Assembly (NCBI GenBank): GCA_003105245.1
Contig: PQAI01000226.1
Span: forward strand, 8,412 to 24,243
Reading direction: 5' to 3'
DNA: 15,832 bases
Source of the DNA: Betaproteobacteria bacterium
GTDB taxonomy: Bacteria > Pseudomonadota > Gammaproteobacteria > Burkholderiales > Usitatibacteraceae
Shown: positions 1-9,147 of the stretch, in pieces
Layout of the letters: each line of letters starts with the position of its first letter
Numbering within the stretch: the first letter of the stretch is position 1
Program-made: the position numbers and the translations under genes
Notes under the pieces: generated by a model
Database searches by the model: none
The model's input: the letters and a program-made list of their open reading frames with translations, nothing else
Told to the model about the DNA's origin: nothing

Positions 1-152
1 TCCCCGGCCACCACCACGCGGTGGCCGGCGGAGCGCAGGCGCGAGACGGCCTCCTCGAGGCGCACGGGATCGACGCTTCCGGAAGGCGCGAAGACGCCGA
101 AGCTGGCGGCGGCGGCCGGCGGCCGCGGGCGGCGCGGCTGCAACTCAGCCAC
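1..152 (-). CDS. LD-carboxypeptidase (peptidase S66 family), N-terminal part only
   Basis: This is the first 50 codons of a gene that continues beyond the left edge. The visible protein has a short Pro/Arg/Ala-rich leader (residues 5-16). It is followed by a first beta strand and loop reading FGVFAPSGSVDP (18-29), then a helix and strand ending GHRVVVAG. This is the usual opening of S66 peptidases (LdcA/MccF), which in other bacteria remove the terminal D-Ala from murein tetrapeptides in the cytoplasm or cleave microcin-type conjugates. The catalytic Ser-Glu-His residues lie outside the window, so activity cannot be checked. I chose the GTG start (150-152 on the plus strand) because an AGAGGTG Shine-Dalgarno lies 10 bases upstream; a TTG three codons later is the alternative. 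The start overlaps the last 8 bases of the VOC gene, suggesting translational coupling. Confidence 0.75.
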   Translation of the reverse strand, partial: MAELQPRRPRPPAAAASFGVFAPSGSVDPVRLEEAVSRLRSAGHRVVVAG

Positions 153-522
153 GGCGCCGGTTCACCTCTTCGAACGCGACGAGGTTGCCGTCCGGGTCGC
201 GAACGACGAACCGCCGGTTGCCGCGCTCGCCCGCGCCCGGCGCGGCGACGACGTGGTCGCCCGGCGGGATCGCCGCGAAGCGCTTGTCGACGTCGTGGAT
301 GTCCAGGTGGACGACGGGGCAGGGCGATGCGCCGGCCGCGGAAGCGCCGCTGCGCTCCGCGAGGATCACCTTGATCGCGCCGCCCGAGAGCACCGCGCCG
401 CGGCCGGAGACCTTCTCTCCCCATGTCGTGACCACGGCCCAGCCCAGCGTGTCGCGGTAGAACGCGAGCGAGCGCTCGAAGTCCGCGGGCTGGATGAGCA
501 GATGGTCGAATCGGTCGATCAT
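145..522 (-). CDS. VOC (glyoxalase/bleomycin-resistance fold) family protein
   Basis: This 125-residue protein is one VOC module pair. The first beta-alpha-beta unit has HLLIQPADFERSLAFYRDTLGW (residues 7-28), split here as H7-LLIQPADFERSLAFYRDT and LGW. The second half has VVHLDI (70-75) and a closing FVVRDPDGNLVAFEEV strand (105-120). H7, H72 and E118 sit where VOC enzymes place their divalent-metal ligands. The family includes glyoxalase I, dioxygenases, epimerases and drug-binding proteins, and this sequence alone does not say which activity applies. It is a soluble, probably dimeric, cytoplasmic protein. The ATG lies 16 bases after the maeB stop, and its own stop overlaps the next gene, so it is probably the middle gene of a maeB-VOC-S66 transcript. 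I am confident of the family and have no support for a substrate. Confidence 0.85.
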   Translation of the reverse strand: MIDRFDHLLIQPADFERSLAFYRDTLGWAVVTTWGEKVSGRGAVLSGGAIKVILAERSGASAAGASPCPVVHLDIHDVDKRFAAIPPGDHVVAAPGAGERGNRRFVVRDPDGNLVAFEEVNRRRG

Positions 523-538
523 GGCGGGGGAGGGCGCC

Positions 539-2806
<2,268 letters not shown>

Positions 2807-2843
2807 CGCGCTAAGCCCTTGAGCTGCATGGAGTTTGCAGCAA

Positions 2844-2852
2844 AGTCTAGCA
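2844..2852 (-). promoter_or_regulatory. Candidate extended -10 promoter element for maeB
   Basis: Read on the minus strand, this is TGC followed by TAGACT, an extended -10 arrangement (TGn directly before a 4-of-6 match to TATAAT). It lies about 38 bases upstream of the maeB ATG. I see no good -35 hexamer at 16-18 bases, which fits extended -10 promoters. The same TGnTAGACT string precedes aroC, which strengthens the call a little. Position and motif are seen; promoter activity is inferred. Confidence 0.4.
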
Positions 2853-2880
2853 CGCGGGGGCGGGGGAAGCCGCGACGGGC

Positions 2881-2909
2881 TTGACGAAACGAGTCGATAT
2901 AACTAAACA
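2881..2909 (+). promoter_or_regulatory. Candidate arsR promoter
   Basis: A TTGACG hexamer (2881-2886, five of six matches to the -35 consensus) is followed 17 bases later by TAAACA (2904-2909, a poor -10 match). A better -10 match, TATAAC (2898-2903), lies only 11 bases away from the -35 and would have to act alone. Either choice places the -10 inside the inverted repeat described as the operator. A transcript from here would have a leader of about 20 bases containing AAGGGAG (2922-2928), five bases before the arsR ATG. Confidence 0.5.
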
Positions 2910-2921
2910 TATCGACATATC
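2893..2921. promoter_or_regulatory. Candidate ArsR-family operator (inverted plus direct repeat)
   Basis: GTCGATAT (2893-2900) and ATATCGAC (2909-2916) form a perfect 8-base inverted repeat around an AT-rich 8-base spacer. The right arm overlaps a direct repeat, ACATATC at 2907-2913 and again at 2915-2921, with a period of 8. The segment is strikingly AT-rich inside very GC-rich DNA. It covers the possible -10 region of the gene for an ArsR-type repressor, which is where such proteins bind to repress their own operon. The repeats are seen directly; binding is inferred. Confidence 0.6.
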
Positions 2922-2933
2922 AAGGGAGCCCCC

Positions 2934-3245
2934 ATGAACCGCAACTACCTGCGCGCGATCCCGCGCGAATGGCGAAACCTCTCGCGCGTCTTCGCCGCCC
3001 TGGGCGACGAGCACCGCCAGCGCATCCTCCTCACCTTCGAGCCGGGCGAGCGCCTGAACGTCGGGGCCATCGTGGAGGTCTCGACCCTCACTCGCACCAC
3101 GGTGTCGCACCACCTCAAGGTGCTGCGCGAGGCGGGCGTGCTGCGCTCGGAGAAGATCGGCAAGGAGGTCTGGTTCTGGCTGGACAAGGACCACCTGATC
3201 GACGCCCTGGGCGCCGTGCGCGACTACCTGAAGGAGAAGGCATGA
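2934..3245 (+). CDS. ArsR/SmtB-family winged-helix transcriptional regulator, cysteine-free
   Basis: This 103-residue protein is a single winged-helix domain. The opening helix region carries FAALGDEHRQRILLTF (residues 20-35), the ArsR-typical 'LGD..R..IL' signature. The recognition helix is RTTVSHHLKVLREAGVL (54-70), and the wing is KIGKEVWFWLD (74-84). ArsR proteins usually bind an inverted repeat at their own promoter as dimers and release it on binding a ligand. This one contains no cysteine, so the classical metal-thiolate site (ELCVCDL type) and redox-disulfide sensing are both ruled out. The signal must be something else, or the protein is constitutive or protein-regulated. It has a strong AAGGGAG Shine-Dalgarno. 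Its stop overlaps the next start as ATGA, so it is probably the first gene of the operon it controls. Confidence 0.9.
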   Translation: MNRNYLRAIPREWRNLSRVFAALGDEHRQRILLTFEPGERLNVGAIVEVSTLTRTTVSHHLKVLREAGVLRSEKIGKEVWFWLDKDHLIDALGAVRDYLKEKA

Positions 3246-4486
3246 GCCGCCGCGCGTTCCTGCGGGCGGCGCTCGCCGCATCCGCCGGCGTCCTCACGGG
3301 GTGCCCGTTCAGCCTCGAGCACGGCCTCTTCAACCGCTGCGCGCCGCCCGGGGGCCACCCCGTGATGCGCGAGCGGCTCGTCCGCGCGGCCTGGGAGGGC
3401 CTCGACCCGGCGAACGTGTGGGACTGCCACGCGCACCTCTTCGGCAACGGCCGCACGGGCGGCGGCATCTATCTCAACCCCGGCTTCGACCGGCCCACGA
3501 CGCTCGCCGGCAAGGTCCGCCGGGCGATGTTCTTCAACGCTGCGTGCGGCGGCGAGGACGAGGAGCGGCTGGACGCGGCCGTCGTGCAGCGGCTCGCGCA
3601 CCTCGTGGACGAGTTGCCGGAGGGCGCCAAGGTGATGCTGCTCGCCTTCGACTTCACGCACGATCCCGACGGCACGCGGCGCGAGGACCTCACGACCTTT
3701 GCCGTCCCCGACGCGTACGCCGCGCGCGTGGCGCGTGCCCGCTCCGATCGCTTCGAGTGGATCGCCTCCGTGCACCCCTACCGGCGCGATGCGGTGGCGG
3801 CCCTGGAAGCGGCCAAGGCGGCCGGCGCGCGCGCGGTGAAGTGGCTGCCCCAGGCCATGGGCATCGATCTCGCCCACCCGCGGTGCCGCGACTCCTACGC
3901 CGCCCTTCGCCGGCTGCGGCTGCCGCTGCTCGTGCACGTGGGCGAGGAGCAGGCGGTCGAGGGGGCGGGGCGCCACGAGCTCGGCAATCCCCTGTCGCTG
4001 CGCATCCCGCTCGATGCCGGCGTGAGCGTGGTCGCGGCCCATTGCGCGTCACTCGGCGAAAGTCCCGACCTCGATGCCGAGCCGGACCCGGCGCGCGCCC
4101 CGATGGCGCGCAACATCGACCTGTTCGCGCGGCTGATGCGCGAGCCGCGATACGGCGGTCTCCTCCGGGGCGACCTGTCCGCGGTGACGCAGGCCAACCG
4201 GTCGCTGGTCGTCGCGGAAATCCTCGCCAACGGCGCGTGGACCGGGCGGCTGCTCAACGGCTCGGACTACCCGCTGCCGGGCATCATGCCGATCTTCTCG
4301 GTGCAGGCCTTCGCGAAGGCCGGACTGCTGCCGGATGCGGCGGTGCCCGTCCTGTCGGAGCTGCGCCACGTGAATCCGCTCGCCTTCGACTTCGTCCTCA
4401 AGCGCTCGCTCTCCCGGGGCGGGAGCCGGCTGCCGGACTCGGCCTTCGAGACGCGCGGCTTCTTCGACTCGTCCGCGAGGGCCTGA
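3242..4486 (+). CDS. Tat-type lipoprotein metal-dependent amidohydrolase (Amidohydrolase_2-like)
   Basis: The 414-residue protein begins MSRRAFLRAALAASAGVLTG and then C21. This is a twin-arginine motif (SRRAFL) and hydrophobic stretch ending in a lipobox (LTGC), which predicts export by Tat in folded form and lipid anchoring. The mature part looks like a TIM-barrel amidohydrolase: H63-x-H65 in WDCHAHLFG on strand 1, H232 in LLVHVGEE, H267 in VVAAHCASLGE, and D342 in LNGSDYPLPG. This is the ligand set expected of a metal enzyme of that superfamily. The substrate is unknown. ATG overlaps the arsR stop (ATGA), and the next gene starts two bases after this stop, so all three are likely co-translated. 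Its place before a phospholipid-acyltransferase fusion hints at an envelope substrate, but that is only context. Confidence 0.8.
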   Translation: MSRRAFLRAALAASAGVLTGCPFSLEHGLFNRCAPPGGHPVMRERLVRAAWEGLDPANVWDCHAHLFGNGRTGGGIYLNPGFDRPTTLAGKVRRAMFFNAACGGEDEERLDAAVVQRLAHLVDELPEGAKVMLLAFDFTHDPDGTRREDLTTFAVPDAYAARVARARSDRFEWIASVHPYRRDAVAALEAAKAAGARAVKWLPQAMGIDLAHPRCRDSYAALRRLRLPLLVHVGEEQAVEGAGRHELGNPLSLRIPLDAGVSVVAAHCASLGESPDLDAEPDPARAPMARNIDLFARLMREPRYGGLLRGDLSAVTQANRSLVVAEILANGAWTGRLLNGSDYPLPGIMPIFSVQAFAKAGLLPDAAVPVLSELRHVNPLAFDFVLKRSLSRGGSRLPDSAFETRGFFDSSARA

Positions 4487-4488
4487 CC

Positions 4489-6372
4489 GTGTCCTCGCGC
4501 AGCCAGTTCGCCCTGCTCGCGGAGCGCCGCTTCGCGCCCCTCTTCTGGACGCAGTTCCTCGGCGCGGCCAACGACAATCTCTTCAAGTTCGCCTTCACGC
4601 TGCTCGCCACTTACCAGTCGGCGGCCTGGGGCGGCGTCGACCCGTCGACGGCCGGCTTCGTGATCGGCGCCATCTTCATCGCGCCCTTCGTGCTGCTGTC
4701 GGCCACCGCCGGCCAGCTCGCCGACAAGATCGAGCGCGGCCGCCTCATCCGCTTCGTGAAGGACTTCGAGATCGCGGTGATGGCGATCGCCGCGGCCGGC
4801 TTCGCCGCGCAGGTGCCGCCGCTCCTCTACGCCTCCGTCTTCCTCATGGGCGTGCACTCCACGCTCTTCGGGCCCGTCAAGTACGCCTACCTGCCGCAGC
4901 ACCTGGACGGCACGGAGCTCACGGGCGGCAACGGAATGGTCGAGATGGGCACCTTCGTGGCGATCCTGCTCGGGACGATGGCCGCCGGATTCCTCGTGAA
5001 GGGGCAATCGGGGCCGGCGGGCGTGGCGGCGGGCTGCCTCGCCGTGGCCGCCCTGGGCCGCGTGGCGGCCGGCTTCGTGCCGCTTTCACCGGCGCCGGAC
5101 CCGGGCCTCGCGATCAACTGGAACCCCTTCACGGAAACCTGGCGCAACCTGCGCATCGCTGCGCGCGATGCGGCGGTGTTCCACGCGCTCCTGGGCATCT
5201 CCTGGCTGTGGTTCGTGGGGTCGATCTTCCTCACCTCGTTCACGCCGTTCACGCGGGAGGTGCTGCACGGCGACGAGAACGTGGTCACCGTGCTCCTCGC
5301 CGTCTTCTCCGCCGGCATCGGGCTGGGGGCGCTCGCCTGCGAACGGCTTTCGGGCCGCAAGGTCGAGATCGGGCTGGTTCCCTTCGGCTCCATCGGCATC
5401 ACGGTCTTCGCGGTAGACCTCTGGCTCGCCTGCCGCGGCCTCGCGCCGGACACCATCCGGGCGACCTCGACGCTGCTGCGCGAGTGGGAGACGGTTCGCG
5501 TGATGGCCGACCTGTTCCTCCTCTCGCTCTTCGCGGGCTTCTATTCGGTGCCGCTTTACGCGCTCATCCAGAGCCGCGGCGAGGCGGGCCACCGCGCCCG
5601 CATCATCGCCGCCAACAACATCCTCAACGCGCTCTTCATGATCGTGGCCTCCCTCACGGCCACGGCGCTGCTGCGCGCCGGGCTCACGCTTCCGCAGCTC
5701 TTCCTCGTGGTGGGGATCATGAACGCGGCCGTGGCGGCCTACATCTACCTGCTGGTTCCCGAGTTCCTGATGCGATTCCTGTGCTGGCTGCTCATCCACT
5801 CGGCCTACCGGCTGCGCAAGGAGGGGATCGGCAACATCCCGGAGGAGGGCGCGGCCGTCGTCGTGTGCAATCACGTGAGCTTCGTGGACGCGCTGGTGAT
5901 CCTCGCGGCGAGCCCGCGGCCCATCCGCTTCGTGATGGACCACCGCATCTTCCGGGTCCCGGTGCTGTCGTTCGTCTTCCGCACCGGCAAGGCGATTCCC
6001 ATCGCCCCGGCCAGGGAAGACCCGGCGCTGCTCGAGAAGGCGTACGACGAGGTGGCGGCGGCCCTGGCGCAGGGCGAGCTCGTCGGCATCTTCCCCGAGG
6101 GCCGCATCACCGAGGACGGGGAGATCCAGCGCTTCCGCACGGGCCTCTCGCGCATCCTCGAGCGCACGCCGGTTCCCGTGGTGCCGATGGCGCTGCAGGG
6201 GTTGTACGGCAGCTTCTTCAGCCGCCGTGGCGGTGCGGCGATGTCGAAACCGTTCCGCCGCGGCGTGTTCTCGCGCATCGGGCTGCAGGTGGCGCCGGCG
6301 GTGGCGCCAACGCTCGCGACGCCGGAGTCGATGCATCGCAAAGTTCTCGAACTGAGGGGCGACTGGCGCTAG
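4489..6372 (+). CDS. LplT-like MFS transporter fused to PlsC-type acyltransferase
   Basis: This 627-residue protein has two parts. Residues 1 to about 430 form a major-facilitator domain with many hydrophobic helices, including QFLGAANDNLFKFAFTLL near residues 22-39, resembling the lysophospholipid flippase LplT. Residues from about 440 form an inner-membrane 1-acyl-glycerophosphate/lysophospholipid acyltransferase domain. It has the catalytic NHVSFVD motif (H462 and D467), the FPEGR motif (535-539) that binds the glycerophosphate, and a later VVPMALQG block. Known relatives take up lysophospholipids and re-acylate them. The acyl-ACP synthetase domain found in the three-part fusions and in E. 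coli Aas is absent, so acyl donors must come from elsewhere. GTG is chosen as start because a GAGGG Shine-Dalgarno (4477-4481) lies seven bases upstream and the conserved protein begins right after it. Confidence 0.88.
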   Translation: MSSRSQFALLAERRFAPLFWTQFLGAANDNLFKFAFTLLATYQSAAWGGVDPSTAGFVIGAIFIAPFVLLSATAGQLADKIERGRLIRFVKDFEIAVMAIAAAGFAAQVPPLLYASVFLMGVHSTLFGPVKYAYLPQHLDGTELTGGNGMVEMGTFVAILLGTMAAGFLVKGQSGPAGVAAGCLAVAALGRVAAGFVPLSPAPDPGLAINWNPFTETWRNLRIAARDAAVFHALLGISWLWFVGSIFLTSFTPFTREVLHGDENVVTVLLAVFSAGIGLGALACERLSGRKVEIGLVPFGSIGITVFAVDLWLACRGLAPDTIRATSTLLREWETVRVMADLFLLSLFAGFYSVPLYALIQSRGEAGHRARIIAANNILNALFMIVASLTATALLRAGLTLPQLFLVVGIMNAAVAAYIYLLVPEFLMRFLCWLLIHSAYRLRKEGIGNIPEEGAAVVVCNHVSFVDALVILAASPRPIRFVMDHRIFRVPVLSFVFRTGKAIPIAPAREDPALLEKAYDEVAAALAQGELVGIFPEGRITEDGEIQRFRTGLSRILERTPVPVVPMALQGLYGSFFSRRGGAAMSKPFRRGVFSRIGLQVAPAVAPTLATPESMHRKVLELRGDWR

Positions 6373-6393
6373 GCGCCACGGGAGGAAAGGTAA

Positions 6394-9147
6394 ATGTGGT
6401 TCATCGGAATGCTGGCCGGCTTCGTCGTGGGGGCGCTCCTGGGCGAGATTCCGGGCGCGCTGGCGGGAGCGGTCCTGGGTTGGATCCTCGCGCTCGTGTT
6501 CTTCCCGAAGAAGGCAGGCCCTGCGGCCGTTGCCGGCGGCGAGCGCCTCGCGCAGGTGGAGGGCAGGCTTGCCCGGATCGAGGCGCGGCTCGCCGCCCTC
6601 GAAGTGGTGCAGGCGGGTGGGAAAGCGTCGCGGGCATCCGTGGTCCCGCCCGAGGCCGCCGTCGCGCCGACCCCGGCAGCGACGGAGCGCGTCGTGGCCG
6701 CGGAACGTACGCAGATCCCGGCGGCGCCCGAGGTGCCCAGCACGCGCAAGGAGCCGGCGCCGGCAGCCGTCGCGAATCCTGCGAGGGCTCCGGTCGCAAT
6801 GCCCGAGCCTCGACCCAACCCGCTCATCGCCTGGCTCACCGGTGGCAACACGATCGCCCGCGTGGGGGCGGTGATTCTCTTCGTTGGCGTTTCCTTCCTC
6901 GTGAAGTACGCGGCGGACCATCGCCTGCTGCCGATCGAGCTGCGGCTGGCAGCCGTGGCTGGCGCGGCGATCGCGATGCTCTTCTTCGGCTGGCGCATGC
7001 GCGAAAGCCGGCGCGGCTATGCCCTCACGCTGCAGGGGGTGGGCGTGGGCATCTTCTACCTCACGATCTTCGCCGCGTTCCGCCTCTATCACCTCCTGCC
7101 GGCCGGCACGGCGATGGCGATCCTCGTGGTCACGGCCGCGCTCGCGGCGTACCTCGCCGTCCGCCAGGACGCCATGGCGCTTGCCGTCATCGGCACCGTC
7201 GGAGGCTTCCTCGCGCCGGTCCTCGCTTCCACGCACAGCGGCAACCACGTGCTGCTCTTCTCCTACTATGCGGTGCTCAACGCCGCGATCCTCGCGATGG
7301 CGGTGCGCAAGTCGTGGCGCCCCCTCAACCTGACGGGATTCGTGTTCACCGCAGGCATCGGGTTCCTGTGGGGATCCTGCGGAATCACACGCTGGTCGGG
7401 GTGCGCGTACCACGACGGGATTTTCGCGTCGACGGAATCCTTCCTCGTCCTTTTCTTCCTGATGTACGTCACGATCGCGGTGCTGGGTGCCCGACGCGAT
7501 CTTGCCGCGAGAGCCCGGTTCATGGATGCCACGCTCGTCTTCGGCGTGCCGCTAGTCGCCTTCGGTTTCCAGGCGGCGATGCTCGACGATTCGCGATTCG
7601 CGCTCGCCGGCAGCGCGGTGGCCCTTTCGGCGCTCTACCTTGCGCTGGCTCGCGGCATCCACGCGCGAGACCTCGGCAAGTCGCGCGTGCTCGTCGAGAG
7701 CTTCCTCGCGCTGGGCATGGTCTTCGCCACGCTCGCGATTCCCCTCGCGCTCGAGGCGCGCTGGACGTCGGCGGCCTGGGCCCTGGAGGGGCTGGGAATC
7801 GTGTGGGCGGGAGCGAGACAGGGGCGGTGGCTCGCGAGGGCATTCGGCCTCGCGCTGCAGCTGCTCGCCGGCCTCGTCTTCCTCGACGTCCTGTCGCGCG
7901 GGGGACTGGGAGAGGTCCCGGTCCTCAACGGCGCGTTCATCGGGGCGTTCCTGCTCGCCATCGCCGGCCTCGCCTCGTGCCGGATCCTCGGGCGGATGGA
8001 AGGCGGGACGACGCAACTCGACCGCCTGGCCGTGCCGGCGGGCTTCCTGTGGGGACTCGCCTGGTGGCTCGCGGGCGGCGCGCGGGAGATCGACCGTTTC
8101 CTCGACGAACCGCGCTTCGCCGCCGCCGCCGCGTTTCTCGCGGGCACGGCGCTCGTCTCGAGCACCCTGCGCCGGCGTTTCGCGTGGCCGCAGGCCTCCT
8201 GGCCGTCCTGGGGCCTCGCCCCGGCGCTGGGGGCCGTCGCTGCCGCGGCGGTCGTGCACGATTCGAGCGTGCTCGCCCATTTCGGCTGGGCAGCCTGGCC
8301 CTTCGCCTTCTGGGCGCACCTGCGCGTCCTGCGGCACGACGAACCGGAAATCACCCAACGGTGGCTTCAGGCGCTCCACGTGGCGGGATTCCTCCTCCTG
8401 GCGGCCATCGGAAGCTGGGAGCTGCATTGGCTGTCGCGGTCGCACGGGCTCAGCGCCAGCGCCTGGTCCGTTTCCGCCGCGATGGTCTGGCCGGCGCTTT
8501 GCCTCGCCGCCGTGACATCGGCGCGCGCCAGCGCCCGCTGGCCGGTGCAGGCCTTCGCGTCCGCTTACCTGGCCCTGGCGGGAGCGATCGTCACCGCGGC
8601 GCTCTGGGCATGGACGTTCTATGCCAATGCCACGCACGATGGCGGGAGCGCCCCCTTGCCTTACCTGCCAGTCCTCAACGCCATCGATCTTGGCCACCTT
8701 CTCGCGCTGGCGGCCGGCGCGGGCTGGTGGCTCGCGTTGCGCCGGGAATCGATTCCGGTGCCCATCGACCGCAGGAGTGCCATCGTGGCAACCGCGGGCG
8801 CCGCGTTCTTCTGGCTTAACGCGATCCTGCTGCGCACGATCCACCACTGGGCGGGCGTGGCCTACCGCCTCGACGAGCTCATGCGCTCGGTGCTCGTGCA
8901 GGCGGCGCTCTCCCTCTTCTGGACGGCGATCGCGCTGGTGCTCATGTTCGCCGCCACGAAGCGGGGATGGCGTGCCGTCTGGATGACCGGGGCCCTGCTT
9001 CTCGCCATCGTGGTGGGAAAGCTGCTACTCGTGGACCTGTCGCACCTGTCGGGCATCGAGCGCATCGTGTCCTTCATCGGCGTCGGGCTCCTCATGCTGC
9101 TGCTGGGCTATCTCGCGCCGGTGCCGCCGAAAGGAGAGGCGAAATGA
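6394..9147 (+). CDS. DUF2339 family multi-spanning membrane protein
   Basis: The 917-residue protein has an N-terminal glycine-rich membrane hairpin (about residues 3-35). A short charged helical segment with a coiled-coil look (about 49-70) follows, then an Ala/Pro-rich linker to about residue 140. A very long hydrophobic region then begins at NPLIAWLTGGNTIARVG (142-158) and carries roughly twenty or more predicted membrane helices to the C terminus. That layout, and the LTGGNTIARVGAVILFVG and TVGGFLAP blocks, match DUF2339, a predicted inner-membrane family without an established function. An excellent GGAGGAAAGG Shine-Dalgarno lies just upstream of the ATG. The gene starts 21 bases after the acyltransferase fusion and overlaps the DUF3999 start by ATGA. 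The DUF2339-DUF3999 pairing recurs in Proteobacteria, which suggests a joint envelope function. Confidence 0.88.
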   Translation: MWFIGMLAGFVVGALLGEIPGALAGAVLGWILALVFFPKKAGPAAVAGGERLAQVEGRLARIEARLAALEVVQAGGKASRASVVPPEAAVAPTPAATERVVAAERTQIPAAPEVPSTRKEPAPAAVANPARAPVAMPEPRPNPLIAWLTGGNTIARVGAVILFVGVSFLVKYAADHRLLPIELRLAAVAGAAIAMLFFGWRMRESRRGYALTLQGVGVGIFYLTIFAAFRLYHLLPAGTAMAILVVTAALAAYLAVRQDAMALAVIGTVGGFLAPVLASTHSGNHVLLFSYYAVLNAAILAMAVRKSWRPLNLTGFVFTAGIGFLWGSCGITRWSGCAYHDGIFASTESFLVLFFLMYVTIAVLGARRDLAARARFMDATLVFGVPLVAFGFQAAMLDDSRFALAGSAVALSALYLALARGIHARDLGKSRVLVESFLALGMVFATLAIPLALEARWTSAAWALEGLGIVWAGARQGRWLARAFGLALQLLAGLVFLDVLSRGGLGEVPVLNGAFIGAFLLAIAGLASCRILGRMEGGTTQLDRLAVPAGFLWGLAWWLAGGAREIDRFLDEPRFAAAAAFLAGTALVSSTLRRRFAWPQASWPSWGLAPALGAVAAAAVVHDSSVLAHFGWAAWPFAFWAHLRVLRHDEPEITQRWLQALHVAGFLLLAAIGSWELHWLSRSHGLSASAWSVSAAMVWPALCLAAVTSARASARWPVQAFASAYLALAGAIVTAALWAWTFYANATHDGGSAPLPYLPVLNAIDLGHLLALAAGAGWWLALRRESIPVPIDRRSAIVATAGAAFFWLNAILLRTIHHWAGVAYRLDELMRSVLVQAALSLFWTAIALVLMFAATKRGWRAVWMTGALLLAIVVGKLLLVDLSHLSGIERIVSFIGVGLLMLLLGYLAPVPPKGEAK

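Noticed and set aside
4489..6372. Possible frameshift or missing acyl-ACP synthetase domain after PlsC
   Set aside because: The gene ends with a clean stop followed by a good Shine-Dalgarno and an unrelated membrane protein; no synthetase motifs appear in any frame downstream.
6364..6378. Small perfect hairpin (TGGCGC / GCGCCA) spanning the stop codon of the MFS/PlsC gene, considered as a terminator
   Set aside because: The stem is only six base pairs with a 3-base loop and no following T-run, and a strong ribosome-binding site for the next gene starts right after it.
5086..7413. Minus-strand open frame of 775 codons
   Set aside because: It is antisense to the acyltransferase fusion and DUF2339 gene, with Arg/His/Glu-rich low-complexity sequence and no family match.
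5208..8819. Plus-strand open frame of 1203 codons overlapping the MFS/PlsC and DUF2339 genes
   Set aside because: It is out of frame with two recognised genes, Arg/Gly/Pro-rich and without any domain; a shadow frame.
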